The notes: a model not told the origin generated them from the letters alone. Shown: positions 15,317-24,199, counted from the stretch's first letter. The stretch is DNA of 30,881 nucleotides from DASVCS01 sp036381495 (GCA_036381495.1 DASVCS010000090.1:1-30881), one strand, 5' to 3'. Numbers and translations: made by a program.

Positions 15317-16090
15317 TCAGGCATCACCGGCGGCGTAGGCGGCGTGGAACGCATCACGCTCGGCACGGGAGAGCCGGCGACCCGTGCGGGTCTCCCACTT
15401 CCGTGCCGAGCGCCAGAACCGCCGCAGCATGGCCTCGCGCCGCCGGCGCGGCACCCGTTCCACCACGCGGCCGCGATCCAGATCGAGCAGGTGCGCGCGA
15501 GGTGGATCCGTCGTCCATTCGAGCAGGATGTTCTTGAGGTTCAGGTCCGGGTGGATCACGCCGCGTTCGTGCATGGCGCGGAGCAGGCCGCCGGCCGCGG
15601 CGCATGCCGATTCGCGTTCGGCGGCCGGGCGTTCCGGGCCGAACAGCACGCGCGCCAGGTCGGCGGAGTGCGGAATGTAGCGCGTCGCGAGATCCGCCCG
15701 GTACGCGGGGCCGGCGGGGTAGATCACGCCCGCCACCACCTCGGGCGAGTCGATGCCGCGGACGCGGACCGCGTGGCTGGTCCGGAGTTCGCGGACCGGC
15801 CGGGGCGCGCCGGCCCGGAGGTAGCGGTCTTCGAGGATACGCGCCACCGCGCCGCCGCGCCGGTAGTGGCGCACCACCCAGCGTCCTCCGGGCGCTGGAA
15901 TGCTGTAGACCGCGCCGCGCCCCTCGAGTGGTTCGGCGTCGGCGCACGCCGCCGCGAAGGCGAAGAGCGAGCCCGCCTGTCGCAGCGCGCGGCTGGCCGG
16001 CTCGATCGCCTCGGCGCGCGCGATCAGGATCGCCTCCCCGACCCGCGTCGCGCCGTACGGCTCGGGGAGCTCGAACCGGCTCGGGATCAC
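15317..16090 (-). CDS. LPS core / Kdo kinase-like protein (WaaP-KdkA group)
   Basis: This is a 257-residue protein-kinase-fold enzyme of the lipopolysaccharide kinase group, which phosphorylates Kdo or heptose in the LPS core. Visible landmarks are VYSIPAPGGRWVVRHYRRGG (the glycine-rich and lysine-like strand, here with Arg/His), the catalytic loop MHERGVIHPDLNLKNILL with the Asp and Asn in place, and LLDLDRGRVV as the metal-binding DFG equivalent. The start GTG at 16090 overlaps the TGA of the small upstream gene (GTGA). The longer frame to 16141 has no supporting signal. Together with the GT9 gene it forms an LPS inner-core module. Which sugar is phosphorylated cannot be decided from the sequence. 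Confidence 0.85.
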   Translation of the reverse strand: MIPSRFELPEPYGATRVGEAILIARAEAIEPASRALRQAGSLFAFAAACADAEPLEGRGAVYSIPAPGGRWVVRHYRRGGAVARILEDRYLRAGAPRPVRELRTSHAVRVRGIDSPEVVAGVIYPAGPAYRADLATRYIPHSADLARVLFGPERPAAERESACAAAGGLLRAMHERGVIHPDLNLKNILLEWTTDPPRAHLLDLDRGRVVERVPRRRREAMLRRFWRSARKWETRTGRRLSRAERDAFHAAYAAGDA

Positions 16091-16506
16091 CCGCGCCTCC
16101 GCCGGTAGACGCCCAGCCGGAGGGGCGGCTCGACGGTCCACGAGAAGTGCAGCCGGTTCTCGATCCCGCCGACCACCACGGTGCGCGTGCGGTCGCGCGT
16201 CTTGGGGTAGTCGTGCCCGGGCCGGCTCTCGACGAGCAGCACCTCATCCGGGCCGAGCCGGGCTTCCAGCGCGCGGAGGTCTTCGAGCAACGACGCGAGC
16301 AGCGCCTGCTCCGCGGCATCCTTCACATCCCCCTCCGCCGATGCGGTGAGCGCGTGCTCCGTCACTCGTTCGAACACCTCGAAGAACTCGGCGGCCGGCA
16401 TCGAGAAGGTGCCCGCCCTCCGGAACCCGATCTCGGTCATCGCCCGAGCGTCGAAGCTCGGCTCGACACTGTGGATCACGGCGCCGTACTGTCGAACGAT
16501 CATCAT
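16087..16506 (-). CDS. Small conserved-looking protein of unknown function upstream of the LPS kinase
   Basis: This is a 139-residue soluble protein with no recognised domain. It starts MMIVRQYGAVIHSVEPSFDA at ATG 16506, with GGAG 5 nt upstream. It continues with RAMTEIGFRRAGTFSMPAAE, an acidic helical middle (DAAEQALLASLLEDLRALEA) and LLVESRPGHDYPKTRDRTRT, VVVGGIENRLHFSWTVEPPL near the end. There is no signal peptide or membrane span. Its stop overlaps the kinase start by 4 nt, so the two are almost certainly cotranslated, and it may assist the kinase or share its regulation (inference). It sits inside a much longer open minus-strand frame that is antisense to the glycerol-3-phosphate dehydrogenase gene. 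Only this 3' part has a ribosome binding site and natural amino acid usage. Confidence 0.7.
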   Translation of the reverse strand: MMIVRQYGAVIHSVEPSFDARAMTEIGFRRAGTFSMPAAEFFEVFERVTEHALTASAEGDVKDAAEQALLASLLEDLRALEARLGPDEVLLVESRPGHDYPKTRDRTRTVVVGGIENRLHFSWTVEPPLRLGVYRRRRG

Positions 16507-16726
16507 CCTCGCTCCGTCCGCACACTGCCGGACGACGTCGCGGACCCGCCGGGCCGCGAGGCGCCCGGCGCCGCTGCGGCACCGGGCGCCCGGAAGATCG
16601 CGCCGCGCCGCGACCACGGCAAGGCGCCGGATCGGCGCGGGCGGGTGCGGGGCCGGGGCGAGCGCCTCTGCGCGCTCCGGCATCCGCGGCCGCGCCGCGC
16701 GCGGATCAGGCCCGCCACCCCACGGC

Positions 16727-16755
16727 TTCCGACACGTCCGGCGACGCCCTACATT
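16727..16755 (+). promoter_or_regulatory. Possible sigma-70-like promoter of glpD
   Basis: TTCCGA (16727-16732) and TACATT (16750-16755) are separated by 17 nt. If real, transcription would start only a few nt before the ATG at 16765, giving a nearly leaderless mRNA. That would fit the lack of a Shine-Dalgarno sequence there. The match is partial. Confidence 0.25.
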
Positions 16756-16764
16756 GAATGGACC

Positions 16765-18414
16765 ATGCCGTATGATCTGGTCATCATCGGCGGCGGCATC
16801 AACGGCGCCGGCGTCGCTCGGGATGCCGCCCTGCGCGGTCTGCGCGTCGCCCTCTTCGAACGCGAGGACTGGGGGGCCGGCACCACGGGCGCATCCACCC
16901 GGATGATCCACGGCGGCATCCGCTACCTCCTCTACGACGTCCCGACGACGCGCAGCTCGTCCGAGGATGCCGCACGCGTCCGCCGGATCGCGCCGCACCT
17001 CACCTTCCGCATCCCGTTCCTCTGGCCGCTCTTCCGCCACGGCTTCATGACCGAGGCCACCGAGGCGTTCCTCTCGGCGTACGACCGCTACACCCGGCTC
17101 AAGGCCGGGCTCCGCCACGCGCGCCTGACGCGCGCCGAGGCGCGCCGCATCGAGCCCGGCCTCGCCCCGGACGTCGCGGGCGCCCTGACACTGGACGAAT
17201 GGGGCGTCGACACGTTTCGACTGGCGGCGCTCAACGCCCTCGCGGCCCGCGAGGCCGGCGCCGACCTCTTCCCGCACACCGACGTCGTCGACTTCCTCTT
17301 CAGTGGCCGGACCGTGCGCGGGATCCGCGTCCGCGACGGGATCGAGGGCGGCGAGCGGGATGTCGAGGCGCGCCTGGTGCTCAACGCCGGCGGCCCGTGG
17401 GCGGACCGGATCGCGGCCCGGGCGGGCGCCACGGTGCGACTCCGGCCGGGCAAGGGGATCCACGTCGTCTTCGAGCGGCGCGTGGGCAACTACGGCATGA
17501 TCCTGGAAGCCGTGGACGGGCGCACGCTCTTCCTGGTGCCGCACGGCGCGGAGACGATCGTCGGGACGACCGACGACGACTACTACGGCGACCCTGCCTC
17601 GGTCGAGGCGGAAGTCACGCGTGACGAGGTCGCGTACGTGATCGAGGCCGCCGCGCGCGTCCTGCCGCAGGCCCGTGACTGGCGGCCGGTGCGGGTGTTC
17701 GCGGGCGTACGCAATACGCTCTTCGAGTGGGGTGTGGCCGCGGATGCGCTCTCGCGGCGTCACGAGGTGATCGACCACGAGGTGCGCGACGGCGTGCCCG
17801 GCCTGCTCTCGCTGGCGGGCGGCAAGCTCGCGTCGTTCCGCATGTTCGCCGAGGAGGCGACGGACCGGGTCGTCGAAAAGCTGGGCCTCGCGGTCCGTCC
17901 GTGCACGACGGGGACGCGGCCGCTTCCGGGTGCCGCGCCGGCGCCGGACTTCCGCGCCCTCGCGCGGGACGTGCCGCTGCCGCCCGCGGCGCTCGAGCGC
18001 ATCTGGCGACGCCTCGGCGACCGTATCGCCATGGTGTTCGACGGCGCGGGACCCGCGGATCTGACACCGGTCTGCCGCGCGGAGTCCGTCACGGTCGCGG
18101 AGATCCGCTACGCGATCGACGTCGAGGGGTGCCGCACGCTCGACGACCTGCGCCGCCATACCCACCTCGCGACCGGCTCGTGCGACGGCATCGACTGCGC
18201 GGCGCCGGCGGCGCACCTCCTGGCAGATGCGTTCGAGTGGACGCCGGAGCGGACGCACCGCGAACTCGAGGCCTTCCTCGAGCGCCGCTGGGCCGCGCGC
18301 CGGCCGGTGCTTCGCGGCGCGACCCTGGCACAGGAGGAGATCTGGCGGGGGGTCTACGGTCCGGAGGGGTTCGTGCGCTACGGCGCGAGCGCCGGCACCA
18401 CGATCTCGGTCTGA
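16765..18414 (+). CDS. glpD: FAD-dependent glycerol-3-phosphate dehydrogenase
   Basis: This 549-residue flavoenzyme oxidises sn-glycerol 3-phosphate to dihydroxyacetone phosphate and passes electrons to quinones at the inner membrane. The FAD-binding fold opens with YDLVIIGGGINGAGVARDAA, followed by GTTGASTRMIHGGIRYLLYD, the conserved substrate and flavin region. LVLNAGGPWADRIAARAG, ETIVGTTDDDYYGDP and LLSLAGGKLASFRMFAEEA are typical DAO-fold blocks. The C-terminal domain carries a close cysteine pair, Cys473 and Cys478 (GSCDGIDC), resembling the C-x4-C region of GlpA-type enzymes and possibly a metal or Fe-S site. The ATG at 16765 begins exactly at the FAD domain, and the much longer upstream frame is rejected. 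The 3' end overlaps the convergent histidine kinase gene by 37 bp. No glycerol kinase or transporter is nearby. Confidence 0.92.
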   Translation: MPYDLVIIGGGINGAGVARDAALRGLRVALFEREDWGAGTTGASTRMIHGGIRYLLYDVPTTRSSSEDAARVRRIAPHLTFRIPFLWPLFRHGFMTEATEAFLSAYDRYTRLKAGLRHARLTRAEARRIEPGLAPDVAGALTLDEWGVDTFRLAALNALAAREAGADLFPHTDVVDFLFSGRTVRGIRVRDGIEGGERDVEARLVLNAGGPWADRIAARAGATVRLRPGKGIHVVFERRVGNYGMILEAVDGRTLFLVPHGAETIVGTTDDDYYGDPASVEAEVTRDEVAYVIEAAARVLPQARDWRPVRVFAGVRNTLFEWGVAADALSRRHEVIDHEVRDGVPGLLSLAGGKLASFRMFAEEATDRVVEKLGLAVRPCTTGTRPLPGAAPAPDFRALARDVPLPPAALERIWRRLGDRIAMVFDGAGPADLTPVCRAESVTVAEIRYAIDVEGCRTLDDLRRHTHLATGSCDGIDCAAPAAHLLADAFEWTPERTHRELEAFLERRWAARRPVLRGATLAQEEIWRGVYGPEGFVRYGASAGTTISV

Positions 18415-20198
18415 GCCGGCGTGTAGCGCGGCGGGAGGACCACACGCAGGGCGCCGCCCGAGCCGGGCACGCACTCGACTTCGAGCTCACCGCCCAGAAT
18501 GCGCGTCAACCGACGCGCCGCGCCGAGGCCGAAGCCGCGGTCCGCCGTTCCGGAGCCCGATGCCGCGGTCTCCCAAGCCGGCTCGAAGATGAGCGGCACA
18601 TCGTCCGGCGCGATCTCGATGGCCGGGCCCCGCGCCTCGACGACCGCGCCGGCCGCTCCCTCGCCGCGCCGCGCGATGACTTCGACATCGCCGGCCGTGA
18701 GCCGTACCGCGTTCGAGAAGAGGTGCCACAGGATCTGGCGGAGCTTCAGCGCGTCGGTTTCGATCTCGACGGGCGTGTCCGGCGTCGACGCGTGGAGGAC
18801 GACGCCCTTTTCGGTCGACATCGGTTCGACGAGCGCCACCACCTCCTGGACGGCGGCACGGACGTCGATGGGTGCGGGCCGGACGCCGTCGTCCGGGGCG
18901 TCGACGCGGGCGACGGCCAGGATCTCCTCGATCATGGCCGAGAGACGCCAGGCGCTCGCGCGGACGTGACCCAGCTTCTTCTTCTGCTCGGCGTTCAGCG
19001 GGCCGACGACCTCGGCATCCAGCAGTTCGGCGAACCCGATCACGGCGGTCAGCGGCGTCCGGAACTCGTGGGACATCATCGCGAGGAACGCCGACTTCGC
19101 TTCGCTCGCCCGCTGCGCCGCCCGGTACAGGCGCGCGTTCTCGACGGCGAACGCCGCCCGGCGCGCCAGATCCTGGGCGACGGCGAGGTCGCGCTCATCG
19201 TAGGGCCGCCGTCCGGGATCCGTGGCGATGAAGAGGATGGCGCCCAGCACCCGCCCCCGGACCTCGAGCGGCACCCCGATCGCCGCACAGGCGCCGGCCT
19301 CGCGCAGACGCCGCAACGGCTCCGACTTCGGGGGGATGCGCGCCAGCAGGTCGCCGGGGAGTTCCGGCAGCAGGACGGCCATGCCGGCGCGGAGCACCGC
19401 ATCGCCGATGATGCTCTGGTCCGGCCGCGTCGCCCGCCAGTGGAAGGCCTCGACCAGCTCCGTCTCGTGCGGATCGGCGTGCACCGCCGCCACGCAGCAG
19501 ATCTCCTCGTCATCTTCCAGGAGGTCGACCACGCAGCAATCCGCGAGGTAGGGGATCGCGAGCCGGGCGATGGCGTGCAGCGTCTGCTCATGGTCGAGCG
19601 ACGCGGCCAGCAGCGCGCTCGCCTCGGAGAGGAACCGCTCGGCCGCCTCCGCCCGTTTCGCAGCTTCCAGTACGCGCATCGAGCCGGTGATGTCGCGGAT
19701 CGACCCCACGACCCCCACGATGTCGCCATCGCAGCCCCGCAGCGGCGCGGCGTTGACGGAGAGGATGCGGTGGCTGCCGTCGGGCCGGACGACCGCCAGC
19801 TCGATGCCGTACACCGCGCGGCCCGTCCGCAGGACCTGACGATCCGGGTACGCCTCCGCGTCGAGGGGCACGCCATCCAGTGCGGTGATCCGCCAGGCGG
19901 GGTCGGCAATGGTCCGGCCGATGAGGCGGGGGCGGCTGACGCCGAGGATCCGCGCGGCCGCGGTATTGACGGAGGCGATGCGGCCGTCGAGATCGACGAC
20001 CATGATTCCATCCGGCGCGATCTCGAACACGCGGCAGAGGAGTTCGGCGCTCTCCGCGGCCTGTTCGCGCAGGCGGGCGAGTTCGGCACGGCTGCGCCGC
20101 GCCTCGGCGCCGAGCCGCGCGACTGCCCGGCGTCTGCGCCGCCGGCCCCCATCCAGGGCATCGCCTGTCAAATGTCGCCAGACCGTACCGATCTTCAC
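18378..20198 (-). CDS. PAS-GAF sensor histidine kinase with degenerate ATP-binding motif
   Basis: This is a 606-residue, apparently soluble sensor kinase. A short coiled region (to about residue 48) precedes a PAS domain (about 48-176: FEIAPDGIMVVDLDGRIASV, then VVGSIRDITGSM) and a GAF domain (about 186-356). The HisKA helix has the phospho-acceptor His377 in MMSHEFRTPLTAVIGFAELL. In the catalytic domain the N-box is present (Asn496 in HLFSNAVRLT) and the G2 box reads GFGLG (555-559). The G1 motif DxGxG is replaced: EARGPAIEIAPDD stands where RDTGPGIAPED is usual, so the ATP-binding Asp is missing. GTG 20198 is the start, with AGGAG 5 nt upstream. No response regulator is adjacent. It may be a weak or inactive kinase, or act through a partner. 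Confidence 0.85.
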   Translation of the reverse strand: MKIGTVWRHLTGDALDGGRRRRRRAVARLGAEARRSRAELARLREQAAESAELLCRVFEIAPDGIMVVDLDGRIASVNTAAARILGVSRPRLIGRTIADPAWRITALDGVPLDAEAYPDRQVLRTGRAVYGIELAVVRPDGSHRILSVNAAPLRGCDGDIVGVVGSIRDITGSMRVLEAAKRAEAAERFLSEASALLAASLDHEQTLHAIARLAIPYLADCCVVDLLEDDEEICCVAAVHADPHETELVEAFHWRATRPDQSIIGDAVLRAGMAVLLPELPGDLLARIPPKSEPLRRLREAGACAAIGVPLEVRGRVLGAILFIATDPGRRPYDERDLAVAQDLARRAAFAVENARLYRAAQRASEAKSAFLAMMSHEFRTPLTAVIGFAELLDAEVVGPLNAEQKKKLGHVRASAWRLSAMIEEILAVARVDAPDDGVRPAPIDVRAAVQEVVALVEPMSTEKGVVLHASTPDTPVEIETDALKLRQILWHLFSNAVRLTAGDVEVIARRGEGAAGAVVEARGPAIEIAPDDVPLIFEPAWETAASGSGTADRGFGLGAARRLTRILGGELEVECVPGSGGALRVVLPPRYTPAQTEIVVPALAP

Positions 20199-20545
20199 GG
20201 TTCTCCTCCCGAACCGTGCCACGCGGGTACCCGGCAGGGCACGCCCGCTCTCCGCGGCCGCCGCCGTGCAACTCGGGACGGAAACGCTCCGGGCCGGTAT
20301 GAGGAGATTGCCACGCGGCCCGCCGTTGCCGCCCTGCGGGAGCACGTCAGTCGGTGGCGCAGCGCAGACCGCGACGTCCCTCGGGAAGTTTACGACCGTC
20401 GTCCGCCCGTCGCAACCGTGGCGCCCCGCGCGTGGCGGCCGTGGGCCGGACGGCGAGGGCGACGGCGCGGGCTCGCACGCGTCGTGCAGTTCACGCGCGA
20501 TGGGGCCCGGCGGCACACGAGGCCCGCAATGCGAAGACGGCGCCG
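20199..20545. other. 347-nt divergent gap, no gene seen
   Basis: This lies between the histidine kinase gene (minus) and the PHP phosphatase gene (plus). It holds the kinase ribosome binding site at its left edge (GGGAGGAG on the minus strand) and must contain promoters for both genes, but no convincing -35/-10 pair or dyad was found. Open frames crossing it are antisense or chance products of GC-rich sequence. Confidence 0.5.
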
Positions 20546-21343
20546 ATGAACGGATTCGATGCAGTGGAGCTGGCGGACATCCACAATCACCTGGTGCCGG
20601 GCGTCGATGATGGCGCCCGGACCGTGGACGAATCGCTCCACCATCTGGTGCGTCTCGCCGCCGGCGGGATCACCCGCCTTGCGGTGAGTCCGCACCTGGA
20701 TGCGCGCCTGGTCCACGAGCCGGGCGCCGCCCGCGAGCGCCTCGAGCGGCTGGCCGCGTCGTTCCGCGAACTGACTCGCGCCTGCGAAGGGCGCACCGAC
20801 GTTCCGCTGCTGACCTTCGGACAGGAAGTGATGGCGCCGGATCCGGACACGGCCCGCCGGATCTGCGACGTCAGGGGCGTCGGGATCGCCGGCACACGCT
20901 ACATCCTGGTCGAATTCGGCTTCGAGCTCGGCGAGGATCCGCTCGGCGTGGTGCGGGCGATGGTCGCCGCCGGCCGCCGCCCGATCGTCGCGCACCCGGA
21001 ACGGTATCGCCGGGGCGACGCGCCGGTCGCGCTCGCCGAGATCCGGCGCTGGAAAGCCGCCGGTGCGCTCCTCCAGGTGAATGGCGGGAGTGTGCAGGGA
21101 AGCTACACCACGGATGCGGAGATCCTGGCCTGGCGCCTCCTTGCCGAGGGGCTCGCGGACCTCTTCTCGACGGATCATCACGCCGATGCGCGGCCGGTCT
21201 CGCCTCCCGAGATCGGGCACCTGCTCGCCCGCCACGGTGCGGGCGCCCAGGCGCGGCGGCTCCTCTCGGAGAACCCGCAGCGGATCCTGGCCGGCCGCGA
21301 GACCCTGCCCGTCGCACCGCACCGTCCGCGGCGGTCGCGCTGA
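20546..21343 (+). CDS. CpsB/CapC-family PHP-domain protein (tyrosine phosphatase-like)
   Basis: This is a 265-residue metal-dependent hydrolase of the PHP superfamily, CpsB/YwqE type. Members dephosphorylate the tyrosine kinases that control capsule and exopolysaccharide synthesis. Metal-binding motifs are in order: DIHNHLVPGVDDGA (His13, His15), AVSPHLDA, LTFGQEVM, IVAHPERYRR and STDHHADARP. The fold and length match the family. The ATG at 20546 starts just ahead of the first motif, while an ATG at 20529 is out of frame and stops after six codons. Its Shine-Dalgarno sequence is weak. No capsule kinase or Wzz-like gene is in the window, so the partner is unknown, and some family members act on other phosphoesters. 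Confidence 0.85.
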   Translation: MNGFDAVELADIHNHLVPGVDDGARTVDESLHHLVRLAAGGITRLAVSPHLDARLVHEPGAARERLERLAASFRELTRACEGRTDVPLLTFGQEVMAPDPDTARRICDVRGVGIAGTRYILVEFGFELGEDPLGVVRAMVAAGRRPIVAHPERYRRGDAPVALAEIRRWKAAGALLQVNGGSVQGSYTTDAEILAWRLLAEGLADLFSTDHHADARPVSPPEIGHLLARHGAGAQARRLLSENPQRILAGRETLPVAPHRPRRSR

Positions 21344-21463
21344 GCGGCCACGAAGGCGGACCAGGCGCGCCAGCGCGGCCTTCGCATCGGTCCCGCGTCG
21401 CGCCCGCAGATCGCGAGCCCGCCGCGAACGGCCGAGCGGCTCCCAACCGCCGGGCCCGGCGCG

Positions 21464-21946
21464 CTACCCGCCACCGGGCGGCGGCCCGCCGAGCAGCCCC
21501 ACGGGGTCTTCGGGCCACCCGTCGCGCCGTACCTCGAAGTGCAGGTGCGGCGCCGTCACCCGCCCGGTCGCGCCGGACAGCCCCACGACCTGCCGCGCCT
21601 CGACCGGATCGCCCGTCCGGACTCGCGCCTCCGAGAGGTGCGCGTAGACACTCAGCACATCACCGCCGTGGTCCACCATCACCACGATGCCGTACCCGTT
21701 CATCCGGCCGCTGTACGCCACGCGCCCCGCGGCCATTGCATGGACCGGGGTCCCGACCGGGAGCGGGATGTCCACGCCGTGGTGGATGTCGGGGCGGAGC
21801 CCGTTCATCCGCAGACCGAACGGCGAGCTGATCCGCCCCGCGGCCGGCCAGTGCGGGATGCTGCACGCGCCGAGCACGAGCGTGACGGCCATGGCCGCGC
21901 ACCGCGTTGCGGTCTTCCCGCCCCGCCCGCGCGACCGGCGGTGCAT
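21464..21946 (-). CDS. M23 family metallopeptidase lipoprotein
   Basis: This is a 160-residue lipoprotein carrying a LytM/M23 peptidase domain, a fold that cuts peptidoglycan cross-links or serves as an activator of amidases. The signal is AAMAVTLVLGAC with Cys28 as the lipidation site. Zinc-binding motifs are present: HHGVDIPLPVGTPVHA (H-x3-D) and APHLHFEVRRDG (HxH), with AGRVAYSGRMNGYGIVVMVD and YAHLSEARVRTGDPV between them. All metal ligands are intact, so catalysis is plausible. ATG 21946 is chosen because it gives a clean lipoprotein signal. Upstream in-frame starts (e.g. ATG 22018) would add an Arg-rich leader. It follows the M1 peptidase gene on the same strand with a 112-nt gap. Confidence 0.87.
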   Translation of the reverse strand: MHRRSRGRGGKTATRCAAMAVTLVLGACSIPHWPAAGRISSPFGLRMNGLRPDIHHGVDIPLPVGTPVHAMAAGRVAYSGRMNGYGIVVMVDHGGDVLSVYAHLSEARVRTGDPVEARQVVGLSGATGRVTAPHLHFEVRRDGWPEDPVGLLGGPPPGGG

Positions 21947-22058
21947 CCCGTGCGACCCGGGCGGGGCGCCGAGCGCGCCGCGGGATTTCCCGCGCGTCCC
22001 CGCACGCGGCGCGCCCATCGTGGCGGCCGCGCGCACGACGCCGACGTCGTCCGCCACG

Positions 22059-24098
22059 TCAGGCCCCGCCCGTCGCGCCGCGCACCCAGGTGTTGTCGGA
22101 GCGGTCCGCATCGGGGAACGTCTCGTCCGGATCGATCGCCACCCGCGTGACCCTGGCGGGCACGGTCACCGTCTCGGTGTGGCGCCGCGCACCGGCCAGC
22201 CAGACGTCGACCGGAACGAGGACCCGTCGCGTCTCGCCGGTCTCGGTCGTCACGACGAGCTCCACCGGCATCGGCGCCTCGCCCTGGTCCTCGACCGTGA
22301 TGGCGACTCGCTCGCCGCCGCCGGCGGCCGCCTCGAGACCGACATCCACGATCGCCTGGTCGAGCGTGGCGGTCTCGTACCACCAGGGATGCCAGAACCA
22401 GTCCAGATCGCGGCCCGCGACCGATTCCACGGTGTTGAAGAAGTCCAGTGCGTACGGGTGCTTGAGGAGCCAGCGGTCGGCGTACTCGCGAAGTGCGCGG
22501 TGCAGCGTGTCCTCGCCGATCACGCCCCCGAGCGCGCGCAGCAGCGTCGCGGGCTTCGAGTACGACGCGGTGGCGAAGAGCGGATACGGCCCGAACAGGT
22601 CGGCGGGCCGCATGATCTCGACCTCGACGCCGCTGCCGGCCACGGCCAGGTACTGGCGCCGGCTCCCCTCGAACGCGTCGGCATCGGGGAAGAAGTCGTT
22701 GGTCGCGAGGTTCTCGATGTAGGTGCCGAGCCCCTCGTCCTGCCACGCGAAGCTTGATTCCTTGCTCCCCACCATCATCGGCCACCACTCGTGGGCCGTC
22801 TCGTGGTTCAGAACCGAGTACAACGTGCGGGCGTCGCCGAAGTCGCGCACGAAGACGAGCATCGGGTATTCCATCCCCCCGATCGGCCCTTCGACCGCGG
22901 TCATCCGCGGATAGATGTAGGGGTGCCAGTGCTCGGCGTGGAATTCGAGCGCGTGGCGCGTGTAGCGCGCGGCCTCGCGCCACGTCTCCGCCTCGGGACG
23001 GTAGAACGCGTAGACGGGAACGACCTCGGCCGCGCCGTCGCCGTCCGCGTCGGGGAGCCGCGCGCGCGTGGCATCCCACAGATACCGGTCGGAGGCGGCC
23101 CACGCGAAGTCACGCACGTCTTCTGCGGTGAAACGCCAGGTGAGTTGGCCGCCCGGCGTCTGCTGCGTCGCGGTCCCGGGACCGAGGTCCTCCTCCGCCA
23201 CGACCCGGACGACGTCATCGGTCGAGAGCGCGGCGCGGAGCCGCTCCCGCACCCTGTCGGTCAACACTTCGTCCGGGTTCTGGAGTACGCCCGTCGCGGC
23301 CACCAGCCACCCCTCGGGGAGCGTGAGCGCCACGTCGAAGTCGCCGTACTCGAGGTAGAACTCGCCGTTGCCCAGGTACGGCCAGGCGTGCCACCCCATG
23401 ACGTCGTCGTAGACCGCCACCTGCGGGTACCATTGCGCCACGTTGTAGACGACGTGGTCGATCTGTCCGGTCCGCGGCGCGCCCTCGGGCGGCACGATGA
23501 AGTCCCACTCGATGTCGATGACCGCGCTGTCGCCCGGTGCGAGCGGGCGCGGCAGACGCAGCGACATCAGCGTGCCCGCGACCTGGTACGCGCTCATCCC
23601 CGGACGCACGCCGCCGAGCGAGACGGCCTCGCGCGCCTCGACGCCGTCGACCGCCACCCGGCCGAGCGTCATCCCCCCGGTGATCGGCACCGTGCGCGTC
23701 CGCTGGACGCCCTCGCTGTACAGGTTCTGATAGAGATGGAAGACCATGACCGCCAGCGTGTCCGGCGAACGGTTGTGATAGGTGATCGTCTCGGCGCCTT
23801 GCACCCGCGCGGTCGCCGGATCGAGCTCGGCGTCGATCCGGTAATCCACTCGCTGCTGCCAGTAGCGCGGGCCGGGCCGCCCGTCCCGCGTGCGCGTCCC
23901 CCGCTCGATCGCGGCCGCGTACGCCGGCGGCACCGGCACCGGCTCGACCGCGTAGCGCACGAACGACGGGGCCGCGGCCGGCGGCGCCACCACCTCCGCC
24001 GGCCGGTCCACCGGCGCCGGCCGCCCGGGCTCCGGCGCACGACTGCACGCCGCCAGCACGACGAGCACCAAGGATCGACGAACTCCCCACCGAGGCAT
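22059..24098 (-). CDS. M1 family aminopeptidase-like lipoprotein
   Basis: This is a 679-residue zinc metallopeptidase of the M1 (gluzincin) clan, exported as a lipoprotein (LVLVVLAACS, Cys18). The zinc motif is HETAH at 432-436 (SVLNHETAHEWWPMMVGSKE) with the third ligand Glu455 in WQDEGLGTY. The substrate-binding GxMEN motif appears as IGGMEYPMLV (407-412), with Tyr in place of Asn, a variant common in bacterial secreted M1 proteins. The N-terminal half is the beta-rich M1 domain (ITYHNRSPDTLAVMVFHLYQ; QWYPQVAVYDDVMGWHAWPY). The ATG at 24098 has GGAGAG 6 nt upstream. It probably degrades peptides at the cell surface or in the periplasm. It is divergent from hemQ with a 101-nt gap. Confidence 0.92.
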   Translation of the reverse strand: MPRWGVRRSLVLVVLAACSRAPEPGRPAPVDRPAEVVAPPAAAPSFVRYAVEPVPVPPAYAAAIERGTRTRDGRPGPRYWQQRVDYRIDAELDPATARVQGAETITYHNRSPDTLAVMVFHLYQNLYSEGVQRTRTVPITGGMTLGRVAVDGVEAREAVSLGGVRPGMSAYQVAGTLMSLRLPRPLAPGDSAVIDIEWDFIVPPEGAPRTGQIDHVVYNVAQWYPQVAVYDDVMGWHAWPYLGNGEFYLEYGDFDVALTLPEGWLVAATGVLQNPDEVLTDRVRERLRAALSTDDVVRVVAEEDLGPGTATQQTPGGQLTWRFTAEDVRDFAWAASDRYLWDATRARLPDADGDGAAEVVPVYAFYRPEAETWREAARYTRHALEFHAEHWHPYIYPRMTAVEGPIGGMEYPMLVFVRDFGDARTLYSVLNHETAHEWWPMMVGSKESSFAWQDEGLGTYIENLATNDFFPDADAFEGSRRQYLAVAGSGVEVEIMRPADLFGPYPLFATASYSKPATLLRALGGVIGEDTLHRALREYADRWLLKHPYALDFFNTVESVAGRDLDWFWHPWWYETATLDQAIVDVGLEAAAGGGERVAITVEDQGEAPMPVELVVTTETGETRRVLVPVDVWLAGARRHTETVTVPARVTRVAIDPDETFPDADRSDNTWVRGATGGA

Positions 24099-24199
24099 CG
24101 CATTCTCTCCGTTTCGGGTCTACCGTCACAACTTGCGGTCGCAGCGGCACGGCTGCAACTTTCGGGGTCCACAAGGATACACGCATGGGGGAGATGACC

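Noticed and set aside
16507..18474. Long minus-strand extension upstream of the 139-residue unknown gene
   Set aside because: It is antisense to glpD. The natural start with a ribosome binding site is at 16506.
17727..20549. 940-codon plus-strand frame
   Set aside because: It is a shifted frame of glpD joined to the antisense of the histidine kinase, with Arg-rich composition and no domains.
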